A stretch of 64,000 nucleotides of DNA from Phlyctochytrium arcticum. Lineage: Eukaryota; Chytridiomycota; Chytridiomycetes; Chytridiales; Chytridiaceae. A program made the position numbers and the translations under genes. Shown here piece after piece: positions 35,763 through 46,780 of the stretch. The notes under the pieces were generated by a model. It saw only the letters and a program-made list of their open reading frames with translations, did not search any database and was not told the origin of the DNA. Each line of letters begins with the position of its first letter. Position 1 is the stretch's first letter. The stretch lies in contig JAHLKI010000009.1 in the NCBI GenBank assembly GCA_025602905.1, positions 806,001-870,000 on the forward strand. Reading direction: 5' to 3'.

Positions 35763-37709
35763 ATGGTCAAATCACTCCTTACCTGGTCGCTGGAGCACCC
35801 TTCGCGTCTCAACTATGTTATCGCCACTGGGGACAGTTTCTCCCAAGAGACGTATCCGCATGTCGACGGACTGACCCTGACGAATCTGCAAAACACCATC
35901 CAGACCACTATTCTGACTCGGTTGAGAGCGGGGAATATCGACACTTCACATATATCGGCAGCATCCTTGGGGTTCCTAACCGCTGGCCTGCAAGAAGACG
36001 CCGACACTCTTGACACTATTATGGAGCTTCTCACCAACCATATGGATGTTACTGATGAGGACATGATGAAGGCACTCCAGCTGCAAGAGTCGACCGTTGA
36101 AGACGCTATGGAAGCCATTAAGGATGTGGACCATCACGGTCGCGAACTCTATTATGTGCGGAGCTGGCCTGTGCTGGTCGAAGATCTCTACCGCTTGATT
36201 GCCGAATGGCAGGAAGAAGAATTGAACCCGGACGAGGTGTACCACTGGTTGAGTCCGTACATTCTACTGCCCAAGGACAAGCGAGCGACAAGGACGTGCC
36301 ACATTCGCTACGTCGGCAAATGCACCTATCCCAGCGTTCCGTTCACGCGCTTTGAGGCCGACTTGAAGCAACGGACGAGCGGTCTACTGCAGCACTTTAC
36401 AACGATACTCGAGAGGGAGTTCCCCGACAGTTATGTGTCTGGCCGCACATTCCAGTTCTCCAGAGCTACGTTGGACGCCTTTTGCTCCCCACGCTTGGCC
36501 GACGACCGGGAAAGGATTATCATTGGATTTTTTGGAGTTGAGAGTCTGTTGAATCAGCAATCGGGAGGTTACTATGCGTCATACGTACCCAACATCCGCG
36601 ATCATACCTTGTTTTCATTACTCAAGACAAATTTCTTTACTCGCTTTTCGCGCGAGTCAGAGGTTTGCTCAGATGGCATCGCGGCCGGGCTCGGTCAGTG
36701 GATTCAAACCATTCAACAGATGACAGATGCGTATCCAGTTGAAACCTGCACTGCCAACCATCCGATGAGCGACGCCCTGCTAGAGACATACCGTCAGCAA
36801 GCAACACCGAGAACGGTCAATGGTCACACTGTGATGGTTTTGATCGGAAAGGACATTACCAAAGAGGATTATCTTGCCAACCAGCCGTTTCTGACGGGTC
36901 CTTCTAGAGCGGGCGCATTGACCAGGGACTTTTCGGCTCGTCTACAGTCTTGGGAAAACAATCATCACGGTTGGGATGCTGCGCAATTATCGACTGGCCC
37001 GTTTCCACTTGTCAACCTGTGTCCATGGCCTGCACTGCAGCCAGAAGATGCAGTCTTGGTACAGCTCGGCCAGTACCTCCGCGCCACTCGTCCACTCCTC
37101 CTGGTTGTATTTTCTCTCAAGGTAAATGCCTGTGCGGCTGCCAACTTCTATCATTCCTACGGCCTTCCTCAAAGGTCAGGTTTGGATATGGTAGGCTTGC
37201 CGCGTTTACAACATTATGCCCCAAGAGATTGGCTTCTTTCTACTACCGCGACCCGACCCCCTGCAGGATTTGCCACGATTGTGGTTCCCCACTACGACCC
37301 AGGCTATGACAAGTACGGATCTCAACCGACTGAACTGCGTCGCCTGTTCGACATGTGCTGGATGATCACAGTTTTTATTGCCGACCAGCTACTGCAAGCG
37401 GCATCTCAGACTGCCAACCCACTGCACGACGACATTGTGCATGCAGTATGGCAAAGAGTGAATCCGAGTAGTGCAATGCTGGATCCCAAGCTTGCCAACC
37501 TCTACCGAGCGTTGGAACAAGGCAAGAAGGATTATGACACTTATCTGAAAAAAGAGCTCGCACAGGGACGGCCACGGTCCACGGCGTTGCATTCGGTGGC
37601 GGCCAACCTACAAACTCAAAAGGCTGCTAAAGACCGGGTCATTCGTGCTTTTTTTGCCGCAGGTGCTCCCCAAAGTCAAGAAAGGGAAGAACAGGTCAAT
37701 CTACTATGA
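35763..37709 (+). CDS. Large protein of unknown family, first part of a two-ORF unit
   Basis: An uninterrupted frame of 648 codons. Composition is that of a real globular protein and codon use is even. I do not recognise the family. Visible landmarks are CHIRYVGKC followed by TRFEADLKQRTSG (about residues 180-205), which faintly recalls a GIY-YIG nuclease core without assignable catalytic residues; GFFGVESLLNQQSGGYYASYV (about 259); and ATIVVPHYDPGYDKYGSQPTE (about 505). It stops at TGA 37707-37709. The reading frame resumes after that stop and then shifts into the next ORF. A GTCAAT...TTCAAAG intron (37694-37770, 77 nt) would instead fuse both parts in frame into about 980 residues. It may be a lineage-specific gene or part of a mobile element. 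Confidence 0.6.
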   Translation: MVKSLLTWSLEHPSRLNYVIATGDSFSQETYPHVDGLTLTNLQNTIQTTILTRLRAGNIDTSHISAASLGFLTAGLQEDADTLDTIMELLTNHMDVTDEDMMKALQLQESTVEDAMEAIKDVDHHGRELYYVRSWPVLVEDLYRLIAEWQEEELNPDEVYHWLSPYILLPKDKRATRTCHIRYVGKCTYPSVPFTRFEADLKQRTSGLLQHFTTILEREFPDSYVSGRTFQFSRATLDAFCSPRLADDRERIIIGFFGVESLLNQQSGGYYASYVPNIRDHTLFSLLKTNFFTRFSRESEVCSDGIAAGLGQWIQTIQQMTDAYPVETCTANHPMSDALLETYRQQATPRTVNGHTVMVLIGKDITKEDYLANQPFLTGPSRAGALTRDFSARLQSWENNHHGWDAAQLSTGPFPLVNLCPWPALQPEDAVLVQLGQYLRATRPLLLVVFSLKVNACAAANFYHSYGLPQRSGLDMVGLPRLQHYAPRDWLLSTTATRPPAGFATIVVPHYDPGYDKYGSQPTELRRLFDMCWMITVFIADQLLQAASQTANPLHDDIVHAVWQRVNPSSAMLDPKLANLYRALEQGKKDYDTYLKKELAQGRPRSTALHSVAANLQTQKAAKDRVIRAFFAAGAPQSQEREEQVNLL

Positions 37710-37770
37710 AAAATGCAATACCCAGACCTGATGCTGCATCTGCAGCGCGGTGACGAAGCGGCGTTCAAAG

Positions 37771-38793
37771 CATGGGCCAGGAGTCGTCCTAAAGCAACTT
37801 CCTACTTTGCTTCCTCCCTTGCGTTGGTTCTATGCCGGGCAAATGCCATCAGGTCTTCGGAATTCCTTGTTGCCGTTTGCCCCAGCCGATGCGACCGATG
37901 ATTCGTGGATGTTGGATCCCGTGCTCAAACAGGCGGCCATTGATGCAAAAGTCACCCAGTTGGTGCAGGGACAATCAGCCGATCATTATTCGCCAGAGAA
38001 GCAACGCGCGAGGGTTCGGGGAATTTGGAAGCGCGAGGAATACCATCCAACGCTAGAAGGTCACGAAGTGATTATCACTGCACAAGGGAAGGTGCAACTG
38101 TTTTGGGTTGACCCGACACTCCCTGCGGGCAACCAAAATGTTATGGTCACAAAGACGAATGTAGCTCGTTCCCTGGCAAACAAGCTTCCTGATGACAAAC
38201 GTTTGATTCACTTTGTTCCTCAGGGCATTTCATTCCGAGATCAGGCGGGGCAACTCATGACGATCAACGGGAGACCCACAGGACGCACATCGATCGTGGT
38301 GCCAGTTTCAGTCTTTGACACCATGGATCATGGCGAGCAGCTGCGCCGACTTTGGCAAAGCGAACTGGACAAGATCGGGACGGTGGTCCCGCAGCGACGT
38401 CCTCCTTTGATTACCCAAGTACCGGCCACCCTGATCCCACCCACGACAAAAGGTCGAGATGCCTTTCGTCACGGAGCCAAACCCGAGGCTCTCGCGGCAT
38501 TAGCTCTCCCCATACGTGAAAACGACGCCATTTGGCTATTGGAAAAATGGCTAGAAACCGACTACCCAACTGGCGGCACCTTCAATACGATGCGACCGGA
38601 GCACTTTCCTGAACATGCACGGGATTCGCTTCTGGTGCGATTCCCGGCCTTCTTGAGCTCGTACCAAAATTTTCCCTACTATCCCTTGTGGATGTCCTGG
38701 CTGAGAATTTTGCAAAACTCGGAAGAAATGTTTACACAAACATTCGGTTATTGCGTGAATACTCGGAAACAGCGAGGAGGGGCTACGATGTAG
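37771..38793 (+). CDS. Second part of the unknown two-ORF unit
   Basis: An open frame to TAG at 38793 of about 340 codons with no convincing ATG of its own at the 5' end, which favours its being a 3' exon of the preceding gene. Sequence landmarks are LRWFYAGQMPSGLRNSLLPF at the start, RGIWKREEYHPTLEGHEVII and LFWVDPTLPAG in the middle, and FPYYPLWMSWLRIL near the end. It is not recognised. A separate in-frame continuation of the first ORF (from ATG 37713) reads only about 30 sensible residues before losing frame, so a stop plus a frameshift is the alternative to an intron. Confidence 0.55.
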   Translation, partial: HGPGVVLKQLPTLLPPLRWFYAGQMPSGLRNSLLPFAPADATDDSWMLDPVLKQAAIDAKVTQLVQGQSADHYSPEKQRARVRGIWKREEYHPTLEGHEVIITAQGKVQLFWVDPTLPAGNQNVMVTKTNVARSLANKLPDDKRLIHFVPQGISFRDQAGQLMTINGRPTGRTSIVVPVSVFDTMDHGEQLRRLWQSELDKIGTVVPQRRPPLITQVPATLIPPTTKGRDAFRHGAKPEALAALALPIRENDAIWLLEKWLETDYPTGGTFNTMRPEHFPEHARDSLLVRFPAFLSSYQNFPYYPLWMSWLRILQNSEEMFTQTFGYCVNTRKQRGGATM

Positions 38794-39072
38794 ACGGTGT
38801 GCAGCGCGCGTGGCGGATCTTTACTATTGGTCCTCCTAGGCAGTAGTTATTGTTTTGTTTCTGTCAAGATTCGCAAGGCAATCGAGTCTCTGCCTATCGT
38901 TATTTCCTGTTCAAATCGTTGTAACGCGGAAAGACGTTTCTTTTCTTTATCTGCTTGGAATTTACTGGCTTCTACCATCAGAATCAACCCATCCGATTCC
39001 CCACAATCGTCAGCTTGCCCCGACCTCCTACTTCTTTCTGTTTCTCACTTATTTCACACTTTGACTCCAAGA

Positions 39073-40122
39073 ATGGGCAGCCCCTTCAACCCTTGTTCAA
39101 CATGCGGGAGCTTAAGAAGGAAGAACACTTGCTGTAAAATCGAAAAAATTCTATGGCAACTTAACCGGACGGACCGGCAAAAGGCCCGGGATACCCTCCT
39201 CAAAAGGGTTTTCAAAAAGGAACGCCGTGTACGAGGTAAGGAGATTGAATTTGCGAAGATGTTAAATAAGTTCTAAATATTCTTTTCTAACAACCAAGGC
39301 GTCAAAATGTCTCTGCTTCCAAAGCTGCGGAGGGCCAGGGAACTTCGGGAGCAGAGGTTGGCTCGGGCGGCGGAGCCGGCAGTTTGGCTGGACAGCTCAG
39401 CGCCCTTCAGTAAACGCTCAGATAACAGGCGACGCACTCCTGGAAGCAATGTTGTTCGCAGGAAAGCAGTACATTTCGATTCCCTACTACCAAATCGACC
39501 AGGTAACGTTTAACATTTACTTATCTTGGGACTTTGCCGCCAGCTAAACTTTGGCCCTCGCGTAGCCAAAATGTATTATCAAACAAATACCGCTGGAAGC
39601 CGACTCGGGGATATGGGACATCTTGTCCCAGCAGGGAGTGATGTGGAAAATTGGCGATTTGGGGCTCATCATCCACCTCTAATGCCCTCCTGGCCGGCTG
39701 CTCGACCTCGGTCTTCCAAGTTATATATCAAGAATGTCATTTCCCACAAAGCCAGCCGATCAGTGGTGCCAATTGCCATTTCAGGCCATGCACCTATACC
39801 CAACAAACAAGTTCCGGGCACTACATTCCAAGTCGGCTTCATTACTGCCACGCCCGTAGGCCATTCGGTTTTTGAGTTGAAGTCTGATCAGCCAACGCCA
39901 GCAAGCATTGAAGGGAACGAATCCGGATTCCCTCCATTACCTTCACCTAAAGAGGTGGACTGCTTCCATGTCTTGAGACCCACTTCCATTTCGCCAAATC
40001 AAGAATCACATCCTCTCAGCGCTTGTCGAGCGCAAAGAAGATTTTCAGTGGATGTGGAATATCGTCCTCCGCCACAGCCAGTCTGTCCCTTGTCAGTTTT
40101 ACAGGGGAGTCAACTACTATGA
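39073..40122 (+). CDS. Hypothetical three-exon gene, founder-like member of a decayed cluster
   Basis: Exons 39073-39235, 39299-39502 and 39566-40122 join in frame (307 residues); both introns are 63 nt with GTAAGG and GTAACG donors. It starts MGSPFNPCSTCGSLRRKN with a Cys pair, continues with a basic helical part (SLLPKLRRARELREQRLARA) and ends in Pro/Ser-rich sequence. The family is unknown. Pieces of it recur downstream: the start at 43423, the SPNQESHPLS segment at about 44430. Since those copies carry indels, this copy is either the least damaged member or also a pseudogene. The acceptor at 39543 would give a much earlier stop. Confidence 0.45.
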
Positions 40123-43100
40123 CCAAGAGATGGATGACACTTTTGACCCACCGTCTTGAAGCCCTGATGTCATTCCTCATTCAAGGGGAGCGGGCCCGAG
40201 CAACAGCCGACTTTCGCCAGGGACCAGCGGGTACAGTGTGGAGATACTCCCATCCAAGAGCCCCACTCTCACACATTTGCAAGTCAAGGAACCCGATTTT
40301 TGACTGGAAAGTACTCCACGCCTGATAGTCCCTTTGGACACCTCTCCGTCCCAACCACTGGCCATCCCAACACCTGGATACGCGTACAGAAAAATCTTTC
40401 TGGGTAGTCGGCATTTCCATCAGTGACAGGTTGCTGCGATGGCACGCTACCCCCTATTAGCCAACGGCTTGATCGAGCGCAACAAAACCCCGAGATGCAA
40501 TTCCGCGGACACTACATTTCGAGTCGGATGCGAAACGGCCAACCTTTTGCGACACCCATGTTGAATTGCCGACACTTGCTCAACACCTCAGCCGCGCCCT
40601 CACACAGTTTGCCGCTCTGGAAAAGCAGATCCTTCAACAAGAGAACGCGTGATAGCTCATCATGGTTCTTGAAAAATTGGGAACGAGTACGATTGCGACT
40701 ACGACAGCAACATCTTGCGCGATTGGTCAGAATCGGAGGTGCTAGTAAGATGGGCATGAATACGACTACGACAGCAACATCTTGCGCGGTTAGGCAGAAT
40801 TTCGGAGGCGCTAATTCCGCGGATACTACATTTCAAGTCGGAAGTCCTAACCCCGCATCGGCTGCGCGCGACTTTCGGTTGATGCACGGTACCAGATAAA
40901 TTTGAGATCGGAAACTTCATCACCCCGCAAGCAGTTGCAGTATAGCAACTCACCTACACAAAAACTTCCTGCATATTCCATATCAAGCAAGCATACTACT
41001 ATCCCATACTTGTATGACGATAGGATTTACTGGATGCAGAATATCGTCCTCCGCCACAGAGGGTTATACGGTCCTCTGATACAACGGGAGTCAAGCTAGT
41101 ATGAGCCAGTGAACCGGAAGCAGCCAAAGAGTGACATCACCATTCATACCCTCCTGCCAAAGTCTGGTGCTGCTCCCTTATCTAAGGAAGCTATGCACTG
41201 ACACGGATCGTACGTCCGATATTAGTCACCTTGTACTAGCACACTACCAATCTTACCAAAAGTGGGAACGTGGTTCACGCCCCAAGCGACAAGGCTCAGA
41301 TACTCCTATCGACACTTGCTCAACACCTAATACCTGCCTCAGTCCGCAATGCATGAGGCCGACATTACGGTCGTGAGCCGCTTCAGCTGCGCCCCGACAC
41401 TTGAGACATCGTACATGCCTGCCATCTACAACAGCGCATGCAGCAGCAACGAATGTGTCTGGCATACAAGGACACCCCGTGAAAGGAGACGTCCGTGTTT
41501 TTACAACTTCATTCCGGTAAGTAAACTGCTCACCACCAAGTTTTGTTTTTGTATTTTGGCTAAACTTTATGACGATTGGTAGGCAGCGATTGGCACAGTA
41601 TCACTTTTACCCCGCAACAAAAGGCGGGCCACGTATCAAGCGACGAGATACTCCTCTCCCACCAATCGACACTTGCTCAACACCTCAAAATACCAGGTCT
41701 CCCGTTTATACCGCCGTAAGCCGCCTCCCCGACACTTGAGACATCGTGTTTGCGATCTACAACAGCGCATGCAGCAGCAACGAATGTGTCTGGCCTACAA
41801 GGACGCCCAGTAAAAGGAGACCTTCGCGTTTTGAGAACTTCATTCCGGTATGTATGATGCTCATCACAAATGTTTTTTTGTATTTTGGCTGAATTGTATG
41901 CCGATTGATAGGCTTAGCGGCGCTTGGCACAAAACCAACAGAAACGCGGGCAACGCAGCAATTGCGAAGACTATGACACTCCTACCAATACCATGACGGC
42001 CAACATCACTCCCATTTCATCCGGTCAATTTAGCCGTCCAACTGGCATATCCATTACATCAAAGTATCAGTCTACCGGAGCGCAACTCTTCCTGGTACTG
42101 CCATTTACAACAAAATACGCGTGTTATATACGCCCGGGCACTCTTTTTCAGCTCATTGTGCACCTTCTGCTGCCAATACCACGGCGGCTGCGCGCGAAAC
42201 CTGATGTCAAAATGATCGAGAACAAGTGTCTCAATTGCCCTATCGCCGCAACCCATCCCTTGCAAGTCGGCGCCAACATTATCCGTAACACATCTCAAAG
42301 TTTGCCGCTCCACGTCAGACGGGTTCAATGCTGTCCGGAGAGTCCCAAAAGCACCACGCAAATCTTCAACCAAAGTGAGATATTGACCATCAAGAACACC
42401 GATCAGCAGCAACTACAGGCTCATTTATTCCTTGCTTTTGACTAACTATATGTGGACGCGAAGTCTTGATGTGCAGGCACGCAGGGCATGTCCCAAGCAA
42501 CGAGACGGAGAATCCCATCAACATTTGCTCTCAACGCTTCAAATTACCAGAACACAAACGCGAAGCGCTGGAGGGGCGGGGCAGTAATGTGAATGCCAGG
42601 CAACTTGAGCGTTTACCACCTATCTCTCAATGACGTGAAGAAAACAGCATTTTTTCCGGGACAACTCGATGATGGGTGGCACCCAAACTCCTCTCGAAAA
42701 GCACGATCTACCTTTAAAAGGGAACTGGCTCACAAATCATACCAAGCGCGTCAGCCTCTGCGTCAGTCAACGACTGATGCCCGTCACTACTTCACGACCA
42801 TCTGACGGACGCGTATCGGTCCCTCACGCTCTGGGACGCGCTAGTCTCATAGGAATGTTCACTGCGCAATTACACTTTGTTTCTGAATGGAAGACGGACT
42901 TTTAGGAATGTGGCCAATTCCAGCAACTGCTCTGGCAGTATAAGCCGCCTTTTTCCATATCCGAAATCCCACACCCGTTTCGCCAAATCAAGGAATACTT
43001 GTTGTTGGGCACAGAATATTTTCTGTTGGGTTTTGGAATAACATCTCACACCACCTCATATGTGTTCGGTTACTAGGCGGAGTGCCGGGGAAAACTTTCT

Positions 43101-43422
43101 TGCTCAATGCTATCGCCACACATCTCCGCGCGCGGAGGGTCGTGTCGTTTTGATTGTCCGCCATTACCGCTACCAGCTATGACCGTGGCAGCACTGCGCA
43201 TTCCCTTTTCGACATCCCATCCCATCACATCTTACTTTGCTTACAACGAGTTTAAGACACCTTGAACATCTCCCCTCAGCTTACTACGAATAGGATCAGG
43301 AATCGGGGCCCCTTTTAATGCTACGATGATCTACAGCTTCCTGCTTCTTTCCCTGGAATCAACTCCATCCCGATTCCCTTACAACTTTTACCTTACGCAC
43401 ACCTCCGCATTTTTTCTCAAAA
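40123..43422. repeat. Decayed repeat cluster, left part
   Basis: Short open frames on both strands, none long or continuous. The phrase GACACTTGCTCAACACCT recurs near 40571, 41311 and 41668, and related versions near 42520. ACAGCGCATGCAGCAGCAACGAATGTGTCTGGC occurs near 41430 and 41760. A protein-like minus-strand frame at 42412-42059 (NPSDVERQTLRCVTDNVGAD) has a partial second copy at 43845-43633 (VTDNVGTDLRRIGCGDE), suggesting the original coding strand of part of the repeat may be the minus strand. Confidence 0.6.
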
Positions 43423-43746
43423 ATGGGCAGCCCGTTCAACCATTTGTTCGACATGCGGGAGCTTAAAAAGACGGCCTGGCTTCGCTGTTGGGTCGTGAAG
43501 AGTCAGACGGAGGAAGTCTTTAGCGAATTCAAAAAGAGGATCGGTCACTGCATCCACAACTTGAAAAGGAGCAACAGGCGGGCATACGACACCGAGGTAG
43601 ATCTAGAACGTCAGAATCCATCGTGTCAGACATTATATGATGGCTACATGACCTTTAACCACAACCGATACGGTGTGTTGACAACATATGGGGAGGAGAT
43701 GGATACCCAGGAGCCAAGGTCTGGTGGTATTCCTCATGTGTTCTAG
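43423..43746 (+). pseudogene. Truncated copy of the 39073 gene start
   Basis: Begins MGSPFNHLFDMRELKK. At DNA level the first about 50 bp match 39073 onward with a one-base indel that shifts frame; the rest differs. The upstream AAC(T/C)CCATCC(G)ATTCCC promoter words are shared too, so this is a duplication rather than chance. It reads 107 codons to a stop. Confidence 0.5.
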
Positions 43747-45063
43747 AAACACTCTTCGTTCACAAGCATTTGAGCGAGATAGTTCTGGTCTCTCGTCGCC
43801 GCAACCAATCCTTCGTAAGTCGGTGCCAACATTATCTGTCACCACGTCACCCTATCTCCCTCAGTTCACCGCATCCATCCTTCCCCGGTACTGCCAACAG
43901 AGCACGCCGCGACCGAAATCATTTGAACGCAATGTCTTCATAAGCAGGCATGCGCCAAGGGACACTCCATTGACGCTCCTACCAACACTTGCTCAACACC
44001 TCAATTTACCAGTTTCACGCAATTTGAGCGTTTATCACCCATCTGCCGGCACTCGGAGAGAAGGCAGCTATTTCCAAAAACAAAAAGCCAGCCCAAAATG
44101 AGATCTTCAACCAATATCCCTCAAGAGGAAAACTGGTCCACCGAATCGTCTCAAGCATGTCAACCTCTACGTCAGTCAAGGACTGGTATGCGCATAATTT
44201 CACGCCCTTCTGATCGAAGAGTACCCGGTGTCATGGGAGTGTAGACTTCGCAACCTCACTCTCGATTTGATGTCTTTACATCATGGCATGCTGGATATCT
44301 TAATGACCACATCCGTTTCGCCAAATCATGCTGCAATTGTCAAAGTTTCTCGGTTGGATGTCGGAATATCGTCTTTCGCCACAGTTGCTCGCACTGTGGC
44401 GAATGACTTGGGAGCCCTTTCGTCTTCGCCAAATCAAGAATCACATCCTCTCAGTAATTTGTCGAGCGCAAAGAAGATTTTCAGTGTTGTGGAATATATC
44501 GTCCTCCGCCACAGACGGTACCTTCCTCAGTTCACCGCATCCGGTACTGCCATCTACAACAGGGACCGAACATACTTGAACGAAATATAGTTGAGGAAGC
44601 GGCGTGATGACGAGGAGCGGGCCAAGGGGTGGGAGAAGGGATGTAATATCTCAAGCGGAGCATGTCCCAGCGACGAGACCCAAACTCCCATCAATATATG
44701 CTCTCAACATCTCAACCTACCAAACCACGAACGCGAAGCACTTGAAGGGCGGGCACTGAAGTCGAGAACTGATAACGTGAGCGCTCTGCCGGCACACCGA
44801 GAGAAGTCAGCTATTTCCAAAAAAAAAAAGCCAGCCCAAAATTAGATCGTTACTCAGTATCGCTCAAGAGGAACTAGCTCGGCCGAATCATCTCAAGCGC
44901 GTCAGCCTCTACGTCAGTCAAAGAGGACTGGTAGGCGTATAACTTGGACGCCCATATGATGGATGAGGACCCGGTGTGAAGAGCAAGCATCACTCTCGAT
45001 TCTGTTTTTTTTTCATCATGGAATGCTGGTTATCATCCCAACATCCGTTTCGCCAAATCTGGC
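43747..45063. repeat. Decayed repeat cluster, right part
   Basis: Three diverged copies of one segment can be traced at about 42480-42900, 43930-44270 and 44640-45010, each with CTCAACxxCTCAAxxTACC, a CAAAAAGCCAGCCCAAAAT-like stretch, then CGTCAGCCTCTACGTCAGTCA. The segment AAGAATCACATCCTCTCAG plus GCAAAGAAGATTTTCAG at about 44446 repeats 40008. All copies have frame breaks. Confidence 0.6.
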
Positions 45064-45309
45064 TGCAATTATCAAAGTTTCTCGTTTGGATGTCGGAATA
45101 TCGTCTTTCGCCACAGTTGCTCGCGCTGCGGGGAATGACTTGGGAGTCTCTCACCTCACATGTTTGCAAGATCGGGATTAGTAACCTGCAATTATCAAAG
45201 TTTCTCGGTTGGATGTCGGAATATCGTCTTTCGCCACAGTTGCTCGCGCTGCGGGAAATGACTTGGGAGTCTCTCACCTCACATGCTTGCAAGATTGGGA
45301 TGGGAATCA
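45064..45309. repeat. Two 123-bp tandem copies
   Basis: TGCAATTATCAAAGTTTCTC begins copies at 45064 and 45187. They differ by only a few substitutions over 118 bp, so the duplication is recent. A third, more diverged copy starts at about 44331. Confidence 0.85.
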
Positions 45310-45465
45310 GGGACTTGACTGCTCAGTCTCATTTACTCGTGTGAATACGTGCTGCGCAGACCCGTGGGACTTGACGTTCCCGAAAAAACTCTGCTTTCAT
45401 CAAAAATCAAGAAGTAGGAGGGGGTATAAGTTTGTATTAAAATTATATAAAAAATCTATATAAAT

Positions 45466-46678
45466 TCAAGCCCGTCTAGACCTTTTAGAACTTTCCAGGG
45501 CCAGGTCAATGGAGACTGGGCTGGGCAGACCCGAATCGGTTGTTAGAGTCGCGAAGGGGCGTTTGAGGTTTTGATGGGTGATGGTAGTTTGGGGTGGTGT
45601 CAGGATAAAGTGGATGGGGGTGGATCCAAAAGTGCCAAAGGAGGAGAGGGAGGCTGGGATAGTGACGGAGGGGAGGGAAGATGGGTCCTGAGGTGTGGTA
45701 GGAATAGTGGGAATAGACGAGAGAGGGGGAGACTCGAGGTTTTTGAGCCAGGAGCCGACAATATCGCGACTCTTTTGTTCCCGAGCCAGAGTTAACCCGC
45801 GTTCGGTTTCCCAGTGTTGTCGGACCAGGGCAGCGCGTTTATGAACTGCGCGAGTCCAATTCATCCATGTGCGTTGGGAGACGTACAAGTTCCAGTCGAG
45901 GGCATGGAGCATATCCTTCTGATAGGAAGCGAGATCTACGGCTGCTAGACCGGAAATTTTGGCCCAAGCTTTGTTGGTGTAGTTTTTGTCCTGGAGGAAT
46001 TTGTTGGCGAGGATGAGGGAGGCGAGAAACATGCGGCGGCCGCAGTAGAGGGGGGATGAAGTGGTGGTGGGAGGGGGAGTTGTAGAAAGAACGTTGCGGA
46101 GACGGATCAGGTAGTAGAGTGCGAGTTGGAGGGTTGAGCAGGATGTGCGGGAGCGGCGGACGAGTTCCTGGATGACTCTTGTCAAGGGAGCGAGTTTGAC
46201 GGGTTTGAGGGTGGGTTGGAGAGGGCAGGCCATGACTGTTGGGTGGTCTGCTGTAGGGGTCATGGATGCCATGGCGGCGGGGACCATGGGACACATTTGC
46301 TGGGGTTGATGTTGCTGCTGCTGCGGAGTGGGCCAGATGGACTCGACGAGGGAAGCGGCGGTGAAGATGAGAGACTCGACAAAGACGGGACGATTGATTT
46401 CGTCGAGGGGGATGGAGAGGAATTGCAAGACATTTTTGACCGTTGCTTTTGATGGTGGTGGTTTTTGTTGTTGCTCGGAATTTGGGATGACTGCTATTAA
46501 ATGAATATAAACAAACGGTCAGTTTATGGGACTCGACATTGAGTGCAAAGCGTACGGGAAGGGACTTACCAGGCAGCTGAACGTGATGCTGGATAGGAAT
46601 CTGAGGTTGCTGGAGTTGATGGGGGTGGGTGAAGGTAGAGTCGATAGTGGGAGGGTGGGCGACCAAGACTTGGTTCAT
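45466..46678 (-). CDS. Pho85-type (Pcl/Clg1-like) cyclin
   Basis: Two exons, 46678-46570 and 46493-45466, around a 76-nt intron, give 378 residues. The N-terminus is Gln/Pro/His-rich. The cyclin box covers about 50-240: PVFVESLIFTAASLVESIW, then PLTRVIQELVRRSRTSCSTL, then the signature GRRMFLASLILANKFLQDKN followed by NKAWAKISGL. This block is typical of PCL cyclins that activate the kinase Pho85 in nutrient response, polarity and G1 control. The C-terminus is Ser/Pro/Thr-rich with a basic end (SSKRSRRA). It is the only clearly conserved gene inside the accessory island and looks intact. Confidence 0.88.
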
Positions 46679-46770
46679 GGTCAGACTAATAAAGGTTGTT
46701 CGTGTCGGGTATCAATTACAATAAGGTTGAGGGTGAAGGGTGGATGGTGAAGGGATAGTAGGTAGGAGCA

Positions 46771-46780
46771 ATATATATAC
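46771..46780 (-). promoter_or_regulatory. TATA box of the cyclin gene
   Basis: GTATATATAT on the minus strand about 95 bp before the start codon at 46678. Upstream is a CAG/CTG-rich stretch (about 46870-46905). Confidence 0.5.

Noticed and set aside
35763..38793. Endogenous viral element
   Set aside because: Although intronless and of unknown family, no polymerase, capsid or helicase motif could be recognised, so a viral origin is unsupported.
46526..46750. Plus-strand frame antisense to the cyclin N-terminus
   Set aside because: It covers the intron and low-complexity first exon of the cyclin gene, whose own frame is confirmed by the cyclin box.
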